Shown here: positions 7,864-18,738 of the stretch, piece after piece
Layout: the number at the start of each line of letters is the position of its first letter
How positions within the stretch are numbered: the stretch's first letter is position 1
NCBI GenBank assembly: GCA_947581615.1
Contig: CANPVD010000116.1
Span: 1 to 64,000 of the forward strand
Length of the DNA: 64,000 bases
Source of the DNA: Candidatus Humimonas hydrogenitrophica
Lineage (GTDB): Bacteria > Gemmatimonadota > Gemmatimonadetes > Palauibacterales > Palauibacteraceae
Reading direction: 5' to 3'
Translations under genes and position numbers: made by a program
Notes under the pieces: generated by a model
The model's input: the letters and a program-made list of their open reading frames with translations, nothing else
Database searches by the model: none
Told to the model about the DNA's origin: nothing

Positions 7864-9060
7864 TCAGCCCTCCAGCCTCCAGGGCCGCCGCTGGGGCTCG
7901 GGCGGCGACACCTCGGGCCCGTCCTCGCCCAGGTGGATGTTGATCTCGGAGCGGATGCCCCAGCGCCCGTTCAGGTAGACGCCCGGCTCGATCGAGAAGC
8001 CGATCCCGGGAACGAGCGGGCGCTCGTCGCGCGTCTCGATGGAGTCCAGGTTGGGCCCGAAGCCGTGGTTCACGCGGTCCATGGCGTGCCCCGTCCGGTG
8101 CAGGACCGCCTCACCGTAGCCGCGCTCGAACAGGACCTCCCGCGCGCGCCGGTCCACTTCCGCGCCGGTGACGGGCGGATCCTGGCCGAAGCGTTCGGAG
8201 AGGAGCTCCACCGCGCCGTCCCGCGCGGCGGCCACGGCGTCCCAGGCCTCCCCGAAGCCCTCCGGCAGTTCCTCGTCCAGCACCCCCATCCACGTCTGGT
8301 CGGCGAACACCGCGTCGGGCTCTCCGACCGCCCGGCCCCACAGGTCCACCAGCAGCACCTCGCCCCGGGACAGCACGCGCGAGCCCTCCTCGGGCGGCTC
8401 GTAGTGGGGGAGGGCCGTGTTCGGACCGCCGCCCACGATCACGCCGCCCCCCGTGAGGCCGGCGTCCCCCATGAGGTCGAGCACCCGGTCGGCCAGCTTC
8501 CGCTCACTCAGCGGGCTCCCCGAGCGCACGGCGTCCGCGGCCTCGTCGAACGCCTGGCGGGCGATGCGGGCCAGGTCGGCGGCGGCGCGGCGGTGGTGGC
8601 GCAGCCCCGTCTCGCCCCAGGTGGCGTAGGCGCGGGCGACGAGGTCGGCCGAGCTGACCACTCGCACGTCGAAGGACTCCACCAGCCCCACCACGCCGGC
8701 GGGGACGTAGTCCACGAACGGCACGGCATCCCGTTCGGAGATCTCCATGGCGATCCAGTCGCAATGGGCCAGCATGGAGGCCAGTTCTCCCTCCATCTCC
8801 TCCCACCCCACGTACTCGCGGTGGGCGTGGGGCCAGCCCTCCCAGCTCTGACGCTCGATGCGATGCGACAGGGCCACGGGCTCCCCCTCGCGCGGCAGGA
8901 GCACGAAGTGACGCCGCGACGTCCCCTCCGGGAGGCCGAGGATCTCGGCCGCGACCCGATTGCGGCCCTCGAGGTCGAACAGGAGCCAGCCGTCGATCCC
9001 GTGGTCCTCCATGGCCCGGCGCGCGCGCGCCAGGAACGCCTCGGACAGCGATGCGCTCAT
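7864..9060 (-). CDS. M24 family metallopeptidase (Xaa-Pro aminopeptidase-like)
   Basis: A 398-residue pita-bread-fold protein. The N-terminal creatinase-like domain (residues 1-150) is followed by the M24 catalytic domain. Metal-ligand positions fall in LLVDLWGRA and DAVFADQTW (Asp positions), RTGHAMDRVNHGFGPN (His) and FSIEPGVYLNGRWGIRSEI (two Glu). It would release the N-terminal residue next to proline or a related dipeptide in the cytoplasm. ATG at 9060 overlaps the HDAC stop (ATGA), so translation is coupled. Expected partners in the unit are the deacetylase, GvpL/F protein and dipeptide epimerase, suggesting processing of modified peptides, which is inference. Confidence 0.92.
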   Translation of the reverse strand: MSASLSEAFLARARRAMEDHGIDGWLLFDLEGRNRVAAEILGLPEGTSRRHFVLLPREGEPVALSHRIERQSWEGWPHAHREYVGWEEMEGELASMLAHCDWIAMEISERDAVPFVDYVPAGVVGLVESFDVRVVSSADLVARAYATWGETGLRHHRRAAADLARIARQAFDEAADAVRSGSPLSERKLADRVLDLMGDAGLTGGGVIVGGGPNTALPHYEPPEEGSRVLSRGEVLLVDLWGRAVGEPDAVFADQTWMGVLDEELPEGFGEAWDAVAAARDGAVELLSERFGQDPPVTGAEVDRRAREVLFERGYGEAVLHRTGHAMDRVNHGFGPNLDSIETRDERPLVPGIGFSIEPGVYLNGRWGIRSEINIHLGEDGPEVSPPEPQRRPWRLEG

Positions 9061-10046
9061 GAGTCCTCCTCCCTCGCGGCGTCGACCAGCCCGGCCACGT
9101 GCGCCGCCGCCAGGTCGCCCAGCCGCTCCGTGTTGTATCCGCCCTCCAGGAGCGACACGGTCCTCCCGCCGGTCGTGCCGCGGGTCTTCCGCACGAGCTC
9201 CACCGTCATGGCGCGGAAATCCTCGGGCTCGAGGGTGAAGCCGGCCAGCGGATCGCTGCGCGCCGAGTCGAATCCGCACGAGATGAACAGCAGGTCCGGA
9301 GCAAACCGGGTCAGCGCCTGATCGACCGCCTCGTGGAGTCCCTCCACGTAGCGCTCCCGCGGCAGGCCCGGCGGCATCGGCCGGTTCAGTGTCGTGCCTT
9401 CGCCCTCGCCGGCGCCCGTCTCCTCGGCCGCGCCCGTGCCCGGGTAGAGCGGGTGCTGGTGCACGGAAAGATAGAACACGGCTCCGTCCTCGTAGAAGAT
9501 GTCCTGCGTGCCGTTTCCGTGGTGCACATCCCAGTCCACGATGAGGACCCGCTCGACCAGGCCGTCCGCGAGGACGTCACGGGCGGCGACGGCCACGGAG
9601 TTGAACAGGCAGAAGCCCATCGATTCGGTGGGCGTGGCGTGGTGGCCGGGCGGACGGATGGCGCAGAAGGCGTTGGAGTGCCGACCCTCGAGCACCGCGC
9701 GGGCCGCAGCCGCCGCCGTGCCGGCGGCTGCGAGGGCGGCGTCCCAGGAGGCCGCCGACACCACCGTGTCGGCCTCCAGATGAATCGGCTCGCCCCGTTC
9801 GCGGGCCGCCTCGACCCCCCGACGCACCCGCTCGATCATGCCCGCCTCGTGCACCAGGGCGAGCCGCTCGGGATCGAGGTGGCGTCCGGCGACCGACCGC
9901 ACCTCGGGCAGGAGGTCGGGCAGGGCCCTCTCCAGCCCGGCGCTCACGGCACGCAGCCGACCCTGGTGCTCGGGATGCCCCCAGCCGGTGTCGTGCCGGG
10001 AGCAGTCCTCGTGCATGTAGACGCCCACGGATCCGCGTGCCGCCAA
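9057..10046 (-). CDS. Histone deacetylase-family (class II) amidohydrolase
   Basis: A 329-residue zinc hydrolase of the arginase/deacetylase fold; bacterial members act on acetylpolyamines, acetoin or acetylated proteins. Seen motifs: GHPEHQGRL at the N-terminus, AIRPPGHHA (catalytic His pair, near residue 130), MGFCLFN, VDWDVHHGNGTQDIFY (zinc ligands), SCGFDSARSDPLAGF (third zinc ligand) and LLEGGYN near the C-terminus. All catalytic residues appear intact. Translation likely starts at a TTG (10046) because GGAGGTGG lies six bases before it; no ATG is available before the GVYMHED segment. First gene of a four-gene coupled unit. Confidence 0.95.
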   Translation of the reverse strand: MAARGSVGVYMHEDCSRHDTGWGHPEHQGRLRAVSAGLERALPDLLPEVRSVAGRHLDPERLALVHEAGMIERVRRGVEAARERGEPIHLEADTVVSAASWDAALAAAGTAAAAARAVLEGRHSNAFCAIRPPGHHATPTESMGFCLFNSVAVAARDVLADGLVERVLIVDWDVHHGNGTQDIFYEDGAVFYLSVHQHPLYPGTGAAEETGAGEGEGTTLNRPMPPGLPRERYVEGLHEAVDQALTRFAPDLLFISCGFDSARSDPLAGFTLEPEDFRAMTVELVRKTRGTTGGRTVSLLEGGYNTERLGDLAAAHVAGLVDAAREEDS

Positions 10047-10094
10047 CCACCACCTCCACCTATCCTGTGAGACCGCACCGGGGCCGGCGGGGCG

Positions 10095-10123
10095 TTGATG
10101 CCCCCGGCGCGGCCCCGTAGCTT
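10095..10123 (+). promoter_or_regulatory. Predicted promoter of the unknown lipoprotein gene
   Basis: TTGATG, 17 bp, TAGCTT, about 60 bp before the ATG at 10182, in the divergent gap with the HDAC gene. Confidence 0.45.
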
Positions 10124-10181
10124 CCGCCCTTCACGTGGCCCGCTCCGCGGCGCGGCCCTCCACCGGGAGACTCGGCACACC

Positions 10182-11267
10182 ATGGCATCGATCACGCGAC
10201 ACGCGCGACTCGCCCTCACGGCCCTGCTCGTGGTCGCCGGCGCGGCGGCGTGCGACGTGAAGTGGGGCGGGGGCCACATTGCCCTCGAGCACCCGCGCTC
10301 GCCGCGCGCCGGGCAGGACTCGGTCGCCACGGCCTCGCCGCCGCCGGTCCCGCTCCCGAAGCCGCCGTTCGTCTACCTGGTCCGGTTCGAGGGGGATGGA
10401 AGCGCCTCGGCCGTGCCCTTCGCCCGGGCGGGAGCCGCCGGCCTCGAGGCGTTCGGCTGGCCCGCCGGCACCGACGCCGGCTACGCGGCCCGCTTCGACT
10501 CGAGCTTCGCCCGTCCGGGGGCCACGCTGGCGCTCCAGCTCGCCGCTCGCCGCGTGGGCACGCTCATAGTGACCGGAACCCGCATGGCGGTCAACGCGAC
10601 GTGTCCCTCGGTCACGGACGTCCGCGCCCTGGTGGCGCCCGGCCAGTCGACGCCCCGCTGGGCGTTTGCGGTCGGGCCCGGTCTTCCCGACAGCGTGCCG
10701 GCGCGCGTGGAACTGCCGTCCATGGACGATCGCATGCGCACCTTCGGACCCATCCTGGCGGAGAACCTCCTGAAGACGGCCGGCGTGGAGCGTGCCTACC
10801 TGGCCCAGCGGGCGGAGCTGCGGGCCGTCCCGCTTCCGGGTGACACCCTCGCCGGCACGGCGGCGCGCGGCATGGCCGCCACCTACCTCATCGGGGACAC
10901 GCTCGCCCCCGTGCCGCCCTCGTCGGAGTCGGCGGTATCGCTCTTCTATCTGGCCGTGTTCGATCCCGCCCGGGGCTACGTGCCCGAGTGGAGCTCGGTG
11001 CACCGGTACGGGTCGGCCGCCGACAAGCGGATTCTCTCCTGGCTGGGCACCTTGCGGCTCGGAACCCGGCGGCTGGACATGCTCGCGGAGATGGACGGGG
11101 CGGCCGCGCACGTGGCGGCGCACGGAGAGGGGGAGAGCCGGGACGTCACCTGGACCGAAGAGGGGCCGTGTCCGGCCCTTCGGAGCCTGCTCGAGGCGCC
11201 GCGCGCCGAGAGCGGCACGGCCTCCGACTCGGCGGCGGGCGCCGGCGCGGGCGCGGGATCCGGCTGA
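10182..11267 (+). CDS. Predicted lipoprotein of unknown function
   Basis: A 361-residue product with a lipoprotein signal: MASITRHAR, hydrophobic LALTALLVVA, then lipobox GAAAC (Cys near residue 24). I do not recognise the mature part. It contains TFGPILAENLLKTAGVERAY and a Tyr/Trp-rich section (FYLAVFDPARGYVPEWSSVHRYG), and ends in an Ala/Gly low-complexity tail. A start at 10182 fits because GGGAG lies 10-15 bases upstream and it puts the signal peptide at the N-terminus; an in-frame ATG at 10095 would bury the signal. It stands alone between divergent HDAC and convergent sigma-factor genes. Confidence 0.75.
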   Translation: MASITRHARLALTALLVVAGAAACDVKWGGGHIALEHPRSPRAGQDSVATASPPPVPLPKPPFVYLVRFEGDGSASAVPFARAGAAGLEAFGWPAGTDAGYAARFDSSFARPGATLALQLAARRVGTLIVTGTRMAVNATCPSVTDVRALVAPGQSTPRWAFAVGPGLPDSVPARVELPSMDDRMRTFGPILAENLLKTAGVERAYLAQRAELRAVPLPGDTLAGTAARGMAATYLIGDTLAPVPPSSESAVSLFYLAVFDPARGYVPEWSSVHRYGSAADKRILSWLGTLRLGTRRLDMLAEMDGAAAHVAAHGEGESRDVTWTEEGPCPALRSLLEAPRAESGTASDSAAGAGAGAGSG

Positions 11268-11327
11268 GGGGAGTAACCCGGCGCGCCGTGGGCCGGCAGC
11301 GCGGCCGCCGGCCGCTGTGGCGCGGCG

Positions 11328-12203
11328 TCAGGCCGCGTAGGTCTCGAGGACCTTCCCCAGCTCTCCCTGCCGGAGCTCCCGGAGCGCCCGGTCCCGGAGC
11401 TGCCGCACCCTCTCCCGCGTGATCCCGAGCACCTTCCCGATCTCCTCGAGGGTGTGCTCGCTCTCGCCCTGGAGGCCGTAATACAGCCGGACCACCCGGG
11501 CATCCCGTGGACGAAGGAGGCGCAGGGCCCGGTCCACGTGCTCGACGAGCAGGGCGTCCTCGATCTCCCGCTCCACGTCCGTCTCGTCAAGGAGGATACG
11601 GTCTTGCAGCTGGTTGTCGTCCGACTCCCCCACGGGAGCATCCAGCCGGACCTCTCCCATGTTGAGGGCCTGCAGCATCTCCACCGTCGCGGGGTCCAGC
11701 TCCGCCGCCTCACCGATCTCACGGCTCGTGGGCTCGCGACGCAGGCTCTGGCGCAGGTCCTCCCGGGTGCGCAGCACCCGGCCGAGCTCCGTGGCCCGGT
11801 TCAGCGGCAGACGGACGGATCGGCTGTGTCGGGCGAGCGCGGCCAGGATGGCCTGCCGGATCCACCACACCGCGTAGCTGATGAACTTCACGCCCTGGTC
11901 GGGATCGAACTTCTCGGCCGCCGTCACCAGGCCGACGTTGCCTTCCTGCACGAGGTCGGAGAAGGACAGGCCACGGTTCTGGTAACGCTTGGCGACCGAG
12001 ACGACGAAGCGGAGGTTGGACCGGATCAGGGTCTCGAACGCCGAGCGGTCGCCCGCACGGGCGCGGCGCGCGACCTCGTCCTCCTGCCCGGAATCGAGCA
12101 GGGGGTAGCGCCCCAGCTCGTCCAGGTAGAGGTCGATCGCCATGGAGCCCCCCGACAGTCGGGTGGCGAGCGGGGTGGCGGCGGGACGGCCGTTTCGGGC
12201 CAT
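11328..12203 (-). CDS. RNA polymerase sigma factor, RpoD/RpoS (group 2) type
   Basis: A 291-residue sigma-70 factor without the long region 1.1 of the housekeeping RpoD. Region 1.2 is IDLYLDELGRYPLL, region 2 spans FETLIRSNLRFVVSVAKRY, LSFSDLVQEGNVGL and FISYAVWWIRQAI (core binding, -10 recognition), region 3 follows, and region 4.2 is HTLEEIGKVLGITRERVRQL (-35 binding). These residues match group 1/2 factors, so it probably reads ordinary TTGACA/TATAAT-like promoters. An alternative ATG at 12143 follows a run of Gs and would drop the unconserved first 20 residues. Its own promoter is predicted upstream and is divergent from the PP2C phosphatase gene. Confidence 0.95.
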   Translation of the reverse strand: MARNGRPAATPLATRLSGGSMAIDLYLDELGRYPLLDSGQEDEVARRARAGDRSAFETLIRSNLRFVVSVAKRYQNRGLSFSDLVQEGNVGLVTAAEKFDPDQGVKFISYAVWWIRQAILAALARHSRSVRLPLNRATELGRVLRTREDLRQSLRREPTSREIGEAAELDPATVEMLQALNMGEVRLDAPVGESDDNQLQDRILLDETDVEREIEDALLVEHVDRALRLLRPRDARVVRLYYGLQGESEHTLEEIGKVLGITRERVRQLRDRALRELRQGELGKVLETYAA

Positions 12204-12295
12204 GGTCGCGATCCGGTCGATTGCGGTCCGAGGGGGGAGAGGCGGACCCGTCAGCGGTCGCGGCCGCGGACGGGCCGGTCGTTCACCGGTTCGAA

Positions 12296-12324
12296 AAGTT
12301 AGGTGGGCCTACGCGGCCCGTCAA
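12296..12324 (-). promoter_or_regulatory. Predicted sigma-70 promoter of sigma-factor gene
   Basis: Minus strand TTGACG, 17 bp, TAACTT in the gap between the sigma gene and the divergent phosphatase gene, leaving an untranslated leader of about 85 nt (or 145 nt for the inner start). Confidence 0.55.
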
Positions 12325-12396
12325 CGAAGTCCCCCCGGCGCGCCCCGCCGACGCCACGTCTTTCGTCGCGCCCGTACGGCTCCACAGTATGTGTCC

Positions 12397-13170
12397 ATGG
12401 AGCTCCAGCTCGCGCATGCGGCCGCAACGGACGTGGGTCGGGTCCGTGATCAGAACGAAGACGCGTGGCTCGCCCTTCCCGACAGCCGGCTGTTCGCCGT
12501 CGCCGACGGAATGGGAGGGCACGCCGCGGGCGAGGTCGCCAGTCGCGTGGCCGTCGAGACCCTGGCCGAGGAGCTCGGGGACGCCCCGCCCGGCGAGCCG
12601 GAGACCGCACGGTCGCAGCTCGAGCACGCCGTGCTGGCGGCCGGGCGCCGCATCCACGACCAGTCCGCGCGCGTTCCGGAGCGGCACGGGATGGGCACCA
12701 CGGTGACCGCCCTGCAGTTCCTGGAGGCCGGCCGCACCGTGCTGGCACACGTGGGTGACAGCCGCGCCTACAGGCTCCGCGAAGGGAAGCTGCGGCGTCT
12801 CACCCGCGACCACACCTGGGTCCAGGAGCAGATGGACCGCGGCCTCATGTCGGAGAGCGGGGCCCGGCAGCACCCCGCCTCGAGCGTGCTCACGCGGGCC
12901 CTGGGGACGGCGCCCCGGGTGTCCCCCGACCTGTCCGTGGTCGACTGGCGCCCGGGCGACGTCTTCCTGCTGTGTTCGGATGGCCTCACCGGGCCGGTGC
13001 CCGATGAGGACATCGAGCGGACGCTGCGGGAGATCCCCGATCCGCAGGCAGCGGCCGCCGCGCTGGTCCTCCTGGCCAACGAGCGAGGCGGACCGGACAA
13101 CGTCACGGCCGTGGTGGTGCGAACCGGAGCGGAGTCGCCGCCGGAGGACTCCCGAACCCCGTCATCGTAG
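12397..13170 (+). CDS. PP2C-family serine/threonine protein phosphatase (Stp1-like)
   Basis: A 257-residue manganese/magnesium-dependent phosphatase that would reverse Ser/Thr kinase action. All PP2C motifs are visible: VRDQNEDAWL (near residue 15), VADGMGGHAAGEVAS, GMGTTVTAL, AHVGDSRAYRLR, LTRDHTWVQEQMD, LLCSDGLTG and RGGPDNVTAVVV. The start is ATG at 12397; a GTG two codons earlier is possible. No Hanks-type kinase is in the window. It is divergent from a sigma factor, which invites (but does not prove) a regulatory link. Confidence 0.95.
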   Translation: MELQLAHAAATDVGRVRDQNEDAWLALPDSRLFAVADGMGGHAAGEVASRVAVETLAEELGDAPPGEPETARSQLEHAVLAAGRRIHDQSARVPERHGMGTTVTALQFLEAGRTVLAHVGDSRAYRLREGKLRRLTRDHTWVQEQMDRGLMSESGARQHPASSVLTRALGTAPRVSPDLSVVDWRPGDVFLLCSDGLTGPVPDEDIERTLREIPDPQAAAAALVLLANERGGPDNVTAVVVRTGAESPPEDSRTPSS

Positions 13171-13173
13171 CGC

Positions 13174-14517
13174 TCAGCCGTAGATCGGCCGGTCCTCCGC
13201 GAGCCGGTCGGCGGCCTGGCCGGGTGGCGCCTCGAGCAGCTCCAGCAGGGGAGCCGGATCGCGGGGCTCGGTGCCCGGGAGCGTGAACACCCGCAGCACC
13301 CGCGCCGAGTGGTGCAGCCCTCGGCTCAGGCGCGGAAGGTCGAGGATCCCCTCGGCGCCTGCCGAGGTCAGCCTGCGCACCTCGCCCCGTGCCCTGACCA
13401 GGAGGAGGCGCAGGTCCAGCATGGCCGGGTAGGATGGGTAGTCCAGCAGCACGATCCCATCTTCCAGCCCCCACTCCCGCGCCAGCCTGCGCTCCAGGCG
13501 GCGCGCCAGACCCGGCTTCTCCTGGAGCCAGGTCGGCGTGTCGGCCGGCAGCTCGTCCCCGAACAACTCCACACAGCGCTTGGGAAGTCGCCGGTCGGTG
13601 AGCGCCGCGACCATGTCGCGCACGCGCCCGCCGGCGGCCTCGCCGGCGTTGCCCGCCCCCGCCTCGACCCGGTGCCACAGGGTTCCGAACAGCTCCTCGT
13701 CCGTTCGGCCGGGAAGCTCGTCGCGTCCCAGCACTCCGGCCTCCAGGGAGGTCTCCACCAGCCGGCGGAACAACGCCGATGCCGCCCGTACGGTATGGTG
13801 CCAGTAGACGTTCCGGAACATCTGGTACTTGGAGAACAGCAGCGACTCGAGGGCCGTGATGCCCTTCTCGGTCACGGCCAGCTCCAGGGGAGCCCCGGGC
13901 GCCTCGCGGGCCAGGGTGAGGGAGTCCAGGAGCCGATCCACGTCGACGGCTCCGTAGGGCACGCCGCAGAAGAAGCTGTCGCGGGCCAGGTAGTCGATCT
14001 TGTCCAGGTCCAGGGAGCCCGCGATCAGTCCCTGGAGCGGATGGCCGGATCGGCCCCGGATGAAGTCCGCGACCCGTGCGGGACCGTCGGGCCGAACCTG
14101 CTCGAGGGAGTGGCGAATCGGGTCGGCCCCGAGGAAGAGGGCCGCGAGCTCCTCGTGGTGGCCGGGAAGCGAGTCGGGCTCGATCTCCTCCATGGCGTGG
14201 GAGAAGGCGTAGTGTCCCACGTCGTGGAGCAGGGCGGCCAGCGGCACGAGGGGGAGCTCCTCGCGCTCGGCGGGCGACAGGCTGGCCAGCGCGCCGGCGC
14301 CCTCCAGCAGGCCCAGGGCGCGCTCGGTCAGGTGGTAGACGCCCAGGGCGTGCAGGAATCGCGTGTGGACCGCGCCCGGATACACGAGATGCGCGAAGCC
14401 GAGCTGCTTGACGCGGCGCAGCCGCTGGAACTGCGGGCTGTCGACCAGGGCGGCCGCTCGGGGACGCAGGCGGATGTTGCCCCACAGGGGGTCACGGACC
14501 GTGCGGGCGCGAACCAC
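13174..14517 (-). CDS. HD-domain phosphohydrolase (dNTPase/SAMHD1-like)
   Basis: A 447-residue protein with the HD metal-dependent phosphohydrolase fold. Seen: IRLRPRAAALVDSPQFQRLRRVKQLG and the pair HTRFLHALGVYHL, then LHDVGHYAFSHAME (HD plus following His) and SLDLDKIDYLARDSFFCGVPYG, a combination typical of bacterial YwfO/SAMHD1-related proteins that hydrolyse dNTPs. The C-terminal part resembles the usual helical extension. Start is GTG at 14517. It converges on the PP2C gene with only three bases between their stops. Confidence 0.9.
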   Translation of the reverse strand: MVRARTVRDPLWGNIRLRPRAAALVDSPQFQRLRRVKQLGFAHLVYPGAVHTRFLHALGVYHLTERALGLLEGAGALASLSPAEREELPLVPLAALLHDVGHYAFSHAMEEIEPDSLPGHHEELAALFLGADPIRHSLEQVRPDGPARVADFIRGRSGHPLQGLIAGSLDLDKIDYLARDSFFCGVPYGAVDVDRLLDSLTLAREAPGAPLELAVTEKGITALESLLFSKYQMFRNVYWHHTVRAASALFRRLVETSLEAGVLGRDELPGRTDEELFGTLWHRVEAGAGNAGEAAGGRVRDMVAALTDRRLPKRCVELFGDELPADTPTWLQEKPGLARRLERRLAREWGLEDGIVLLDYPSYPAMLDLRLLLVRARGEVRRLTSAGAEGILDLPRLSRGLHHSARVLRVFTLPGTEPRDPAPLLELLEAPPGQAADRLAEDRPIYG

Positions 14518-14597
14518 GCGGGAGCCCCGGCCCGGCCGTCAGCTCCGCGGCCGTCCCCGGCGGGCGGGTGCCCACCCGGGACGGCGACGTTCCCGCC

Positions 14598-16118
14598 TCA
14601 GTAGACGGCCTCCTTGAGCTCGTCCGGGAAGGTCGGGAATCGGTCGAGCCACTCGCGGCGCGCCGCGCGCAGATCGGCCAGCCTGTCGGCGAGCTCGGAT
14701 TCGCTGAAGTGCACCGTCAGGTCGAGCCTGGAGCCGTCCACGCCGGGCACCGACTTCGGGACCTCCATGAGGGACGCCTCGTCGGGGACCCAATCGATCT
14801 GGTCCCGCGCCACGGCCCTAAGGATGGCCACCGTGTCGAGGAGCCGGATCTTCTCGGCCCGCTCGCCCTGGCCGATCGCCCCCGTGTTGAGGATGTAGCA
14901 GTGCAGGCCGGGGTTGTCCTCCAGGATGTCCCGGAACAGCTCGCCTTCCCGTCCTTTCGGGCCCACGATGAACGGGTTGGTGCCCACCACCCGGACCGGC
15001 TCGCCCTTAGCGTTCGGGTCCGCGGCCGATGTCTTGATCGACTCGCCCAGCATGAAGGCCACCGCCGCCTCGTCGGCCGTGAGCCGGCCGATGGCGGGGA
15101 CGAGCGGGTTACGGGTGATGAAGAAGATGTCGGTGATCTCCTGCACGTCGATGGTGCCGTCCGTGTTCCGTACCTCGTCGATCGGGACCACGGCGCGGCC
15201 GTTGGAGGTGAGCTCCTCGTTGTAGAAGTCCACCGTGCCATCGTCGTCGACCCACACGTTCTCGAAGATGGCACGCTCGCTGGTGGCGGCGTCGTACAGC
15301 GCCTCCTGGTCGCGAGGGTTGAGCCCGTCGGTCTTGATGTAGAAGCCGCCGCCCTCCGTTCCCTTGCAGAAGGCGTCGGGCGTGAGCATGACCACATCGT
15401 CCTGGCGAACGCGGACGTACTCGCCCTTCGCCTCGTCGAGGTCGAAGTCGTGGCAGGTGAGGCTCGTCTTGCCGGTTCCCGAGAGGCCGAAGAACAGGAA
15501 GCCCTTCTCGACCAGGTCACCCGTGCGGGCGCTGTGGGTGCGGACCAGCTTGCTGCCGGCGTGCAGGCCGAGCCCCTTTCCCCGCGCCTTGGCAAGATAC
15601 ATGGCCTGGCGCAGGAAGGACTTCTTGATCTCCCCGTAGTAGTCCGATCCGAGGACCCAGGTGACGCCCTCCTCCGGGTCCACCAGGATGGCCTTTTCGT
15701 GTGGCCATTCGGGGATGTCGATGGTGACGAAGTCGGGCTGATTGTCCGGGTTGCCGGACTCGGTGAGGCTGGCGTCGAACATGTGCGCGAGCCTCGCGAA
15801 CGGCCGCGTCACGTAGAGCCTGCAGTGGATGCAGCCGAACCCGCTGGCCTCCCCCATGCACCGATCCACGCGGATCAGCTCGCGGCTCTCCAGGAACCGC
15901 TTCGCTGCCTCGATCATCTCGAGGTCCGCCGGCGTAATCTCGCCGTCGACCGTGTTGCGGGTGTCCTTCGCGCTCCGGGCCCTGTGCTGGGTGATGTACG
16001 AAGGGCTCCCGTACTCGGTCGTGCGCTCGTCGGAACCGGCGAGCTCGCGGAGCTCGTCTCGGCCCGGATTGACCAGGATGCCGCGGCACTTCGGCGGTGC
16101 GTCCGTGGCGATGCTCAA
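14598..16118 (-). CDS. pckA: Phosphoenolpyruvate carboxykinase (ATP)
   Basis: Converts oxaloacetate plus ATP to PEP, CO2 and ADP (gluconeogenesis). The 506-residue protein has the kinase P-loop FFGLSGTGKTSLTCHD (near residue 211), SGFGCIHCRLYVTRPFARL and the metal-site segment DEAKGEYVRVRQDD upstream/downstream of it, and IDEVRNTDGTIDVQEITD-like C-terminal sections; the GTGKT loop plus overall pattern are of the ATP-, not GTP-dependent, family. The best start is a TTG at 16118 directly after AGGAGG; no ATG occurs before the conserved region. It follows maeB on the same strand with 49 bp between, so the two are probably an operon. Confidence 0.95.
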   Translation of the reverse strand: MSIATDAPPKCRGILVNPGRDELRELAGSDERTTEYGSPSYITQHRARSAKDTRNTVDGEITPADLEMIEAAKRFLESRELIRVDRCMGEASGFGCIHCRLYVTRPFARLAHMFDASLTESGNPDNQPDFVTIDIPEWPHEKAILVDPEEGVTWVLGSDYYGEIKKSFLRQAMYLAKARGKGLGLHAGSKLVRTHSARTGDLVEKGFLFFGLSGTGKTSLTCHDFDLDEAKGEYVRVRQDDVVMLTPDAFCKGTEGGGFYIKTDGLNPRDQEALYDAATSERAIFENVWVDDDGTVDFYNEELTSNGRAVVPIDEVRNTDGTIDVQEITDIFFITRNPLVPAIGRLTADEAAVAFMLGESIKTSAADPNAKGEPVRVVGTNPFIVGPKGREGELFRDILEDNPGLHCYILNTGAIGQGERAEKIRLLDTVAILRAVARDQIDWVPDEASLMEVPKSVPGVDGSRLDLTVHFSESELADRLADLRAARREWLDRFPTFPDELKEAVY

Positions 16119-16167
16119 ACTGCCTCCTCTATGCTTGGTACCGGCGGGATGCCGACATCGTACCCTT

Positions 16168-18462
<2,295 letters not shown>

Positions 18463-18622
18463 GCTCCTCCTCCCTGTAAGCCTGTGTCCGATGAACCCGT
18501 GGCCCTCGTCTTCCCGCAAGCCTCCGGCCAGCCATCGCCGGGGCGCAGCGGACCGTCCGATCCGGGGCCGGAGGCCATCGTAACCGGACGTGCCCCCACG
18601 CTGCCAGCCATCCGCCCGGCGC

Positions 18623-18651
18623 TTGACACCTTCCGATCCGCCGGGGAAGTT
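18623..18651 (+). promoter_or_regulatory. Possible promoter of the RemA-like gene
   Basis: A perfect -35 hexamer TTGACA lies about 110 bp before the start codon, but the -10 region (around GAAGTTAC) is poor, so only the -35 half is convincing. The rest of the 276-bp divergent gap with maeB shows no other clear signal. Confidence 0.3.
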
Positions 18652-18738
18652 ACCGGCGCAACCCGAAGAAGGCTCTCGCGCGCCGGGGCGTGCCTCTTCC
18701 CCACGGTCGCCACGGCCTTCCAGCGAAGCGGAGGTCCC

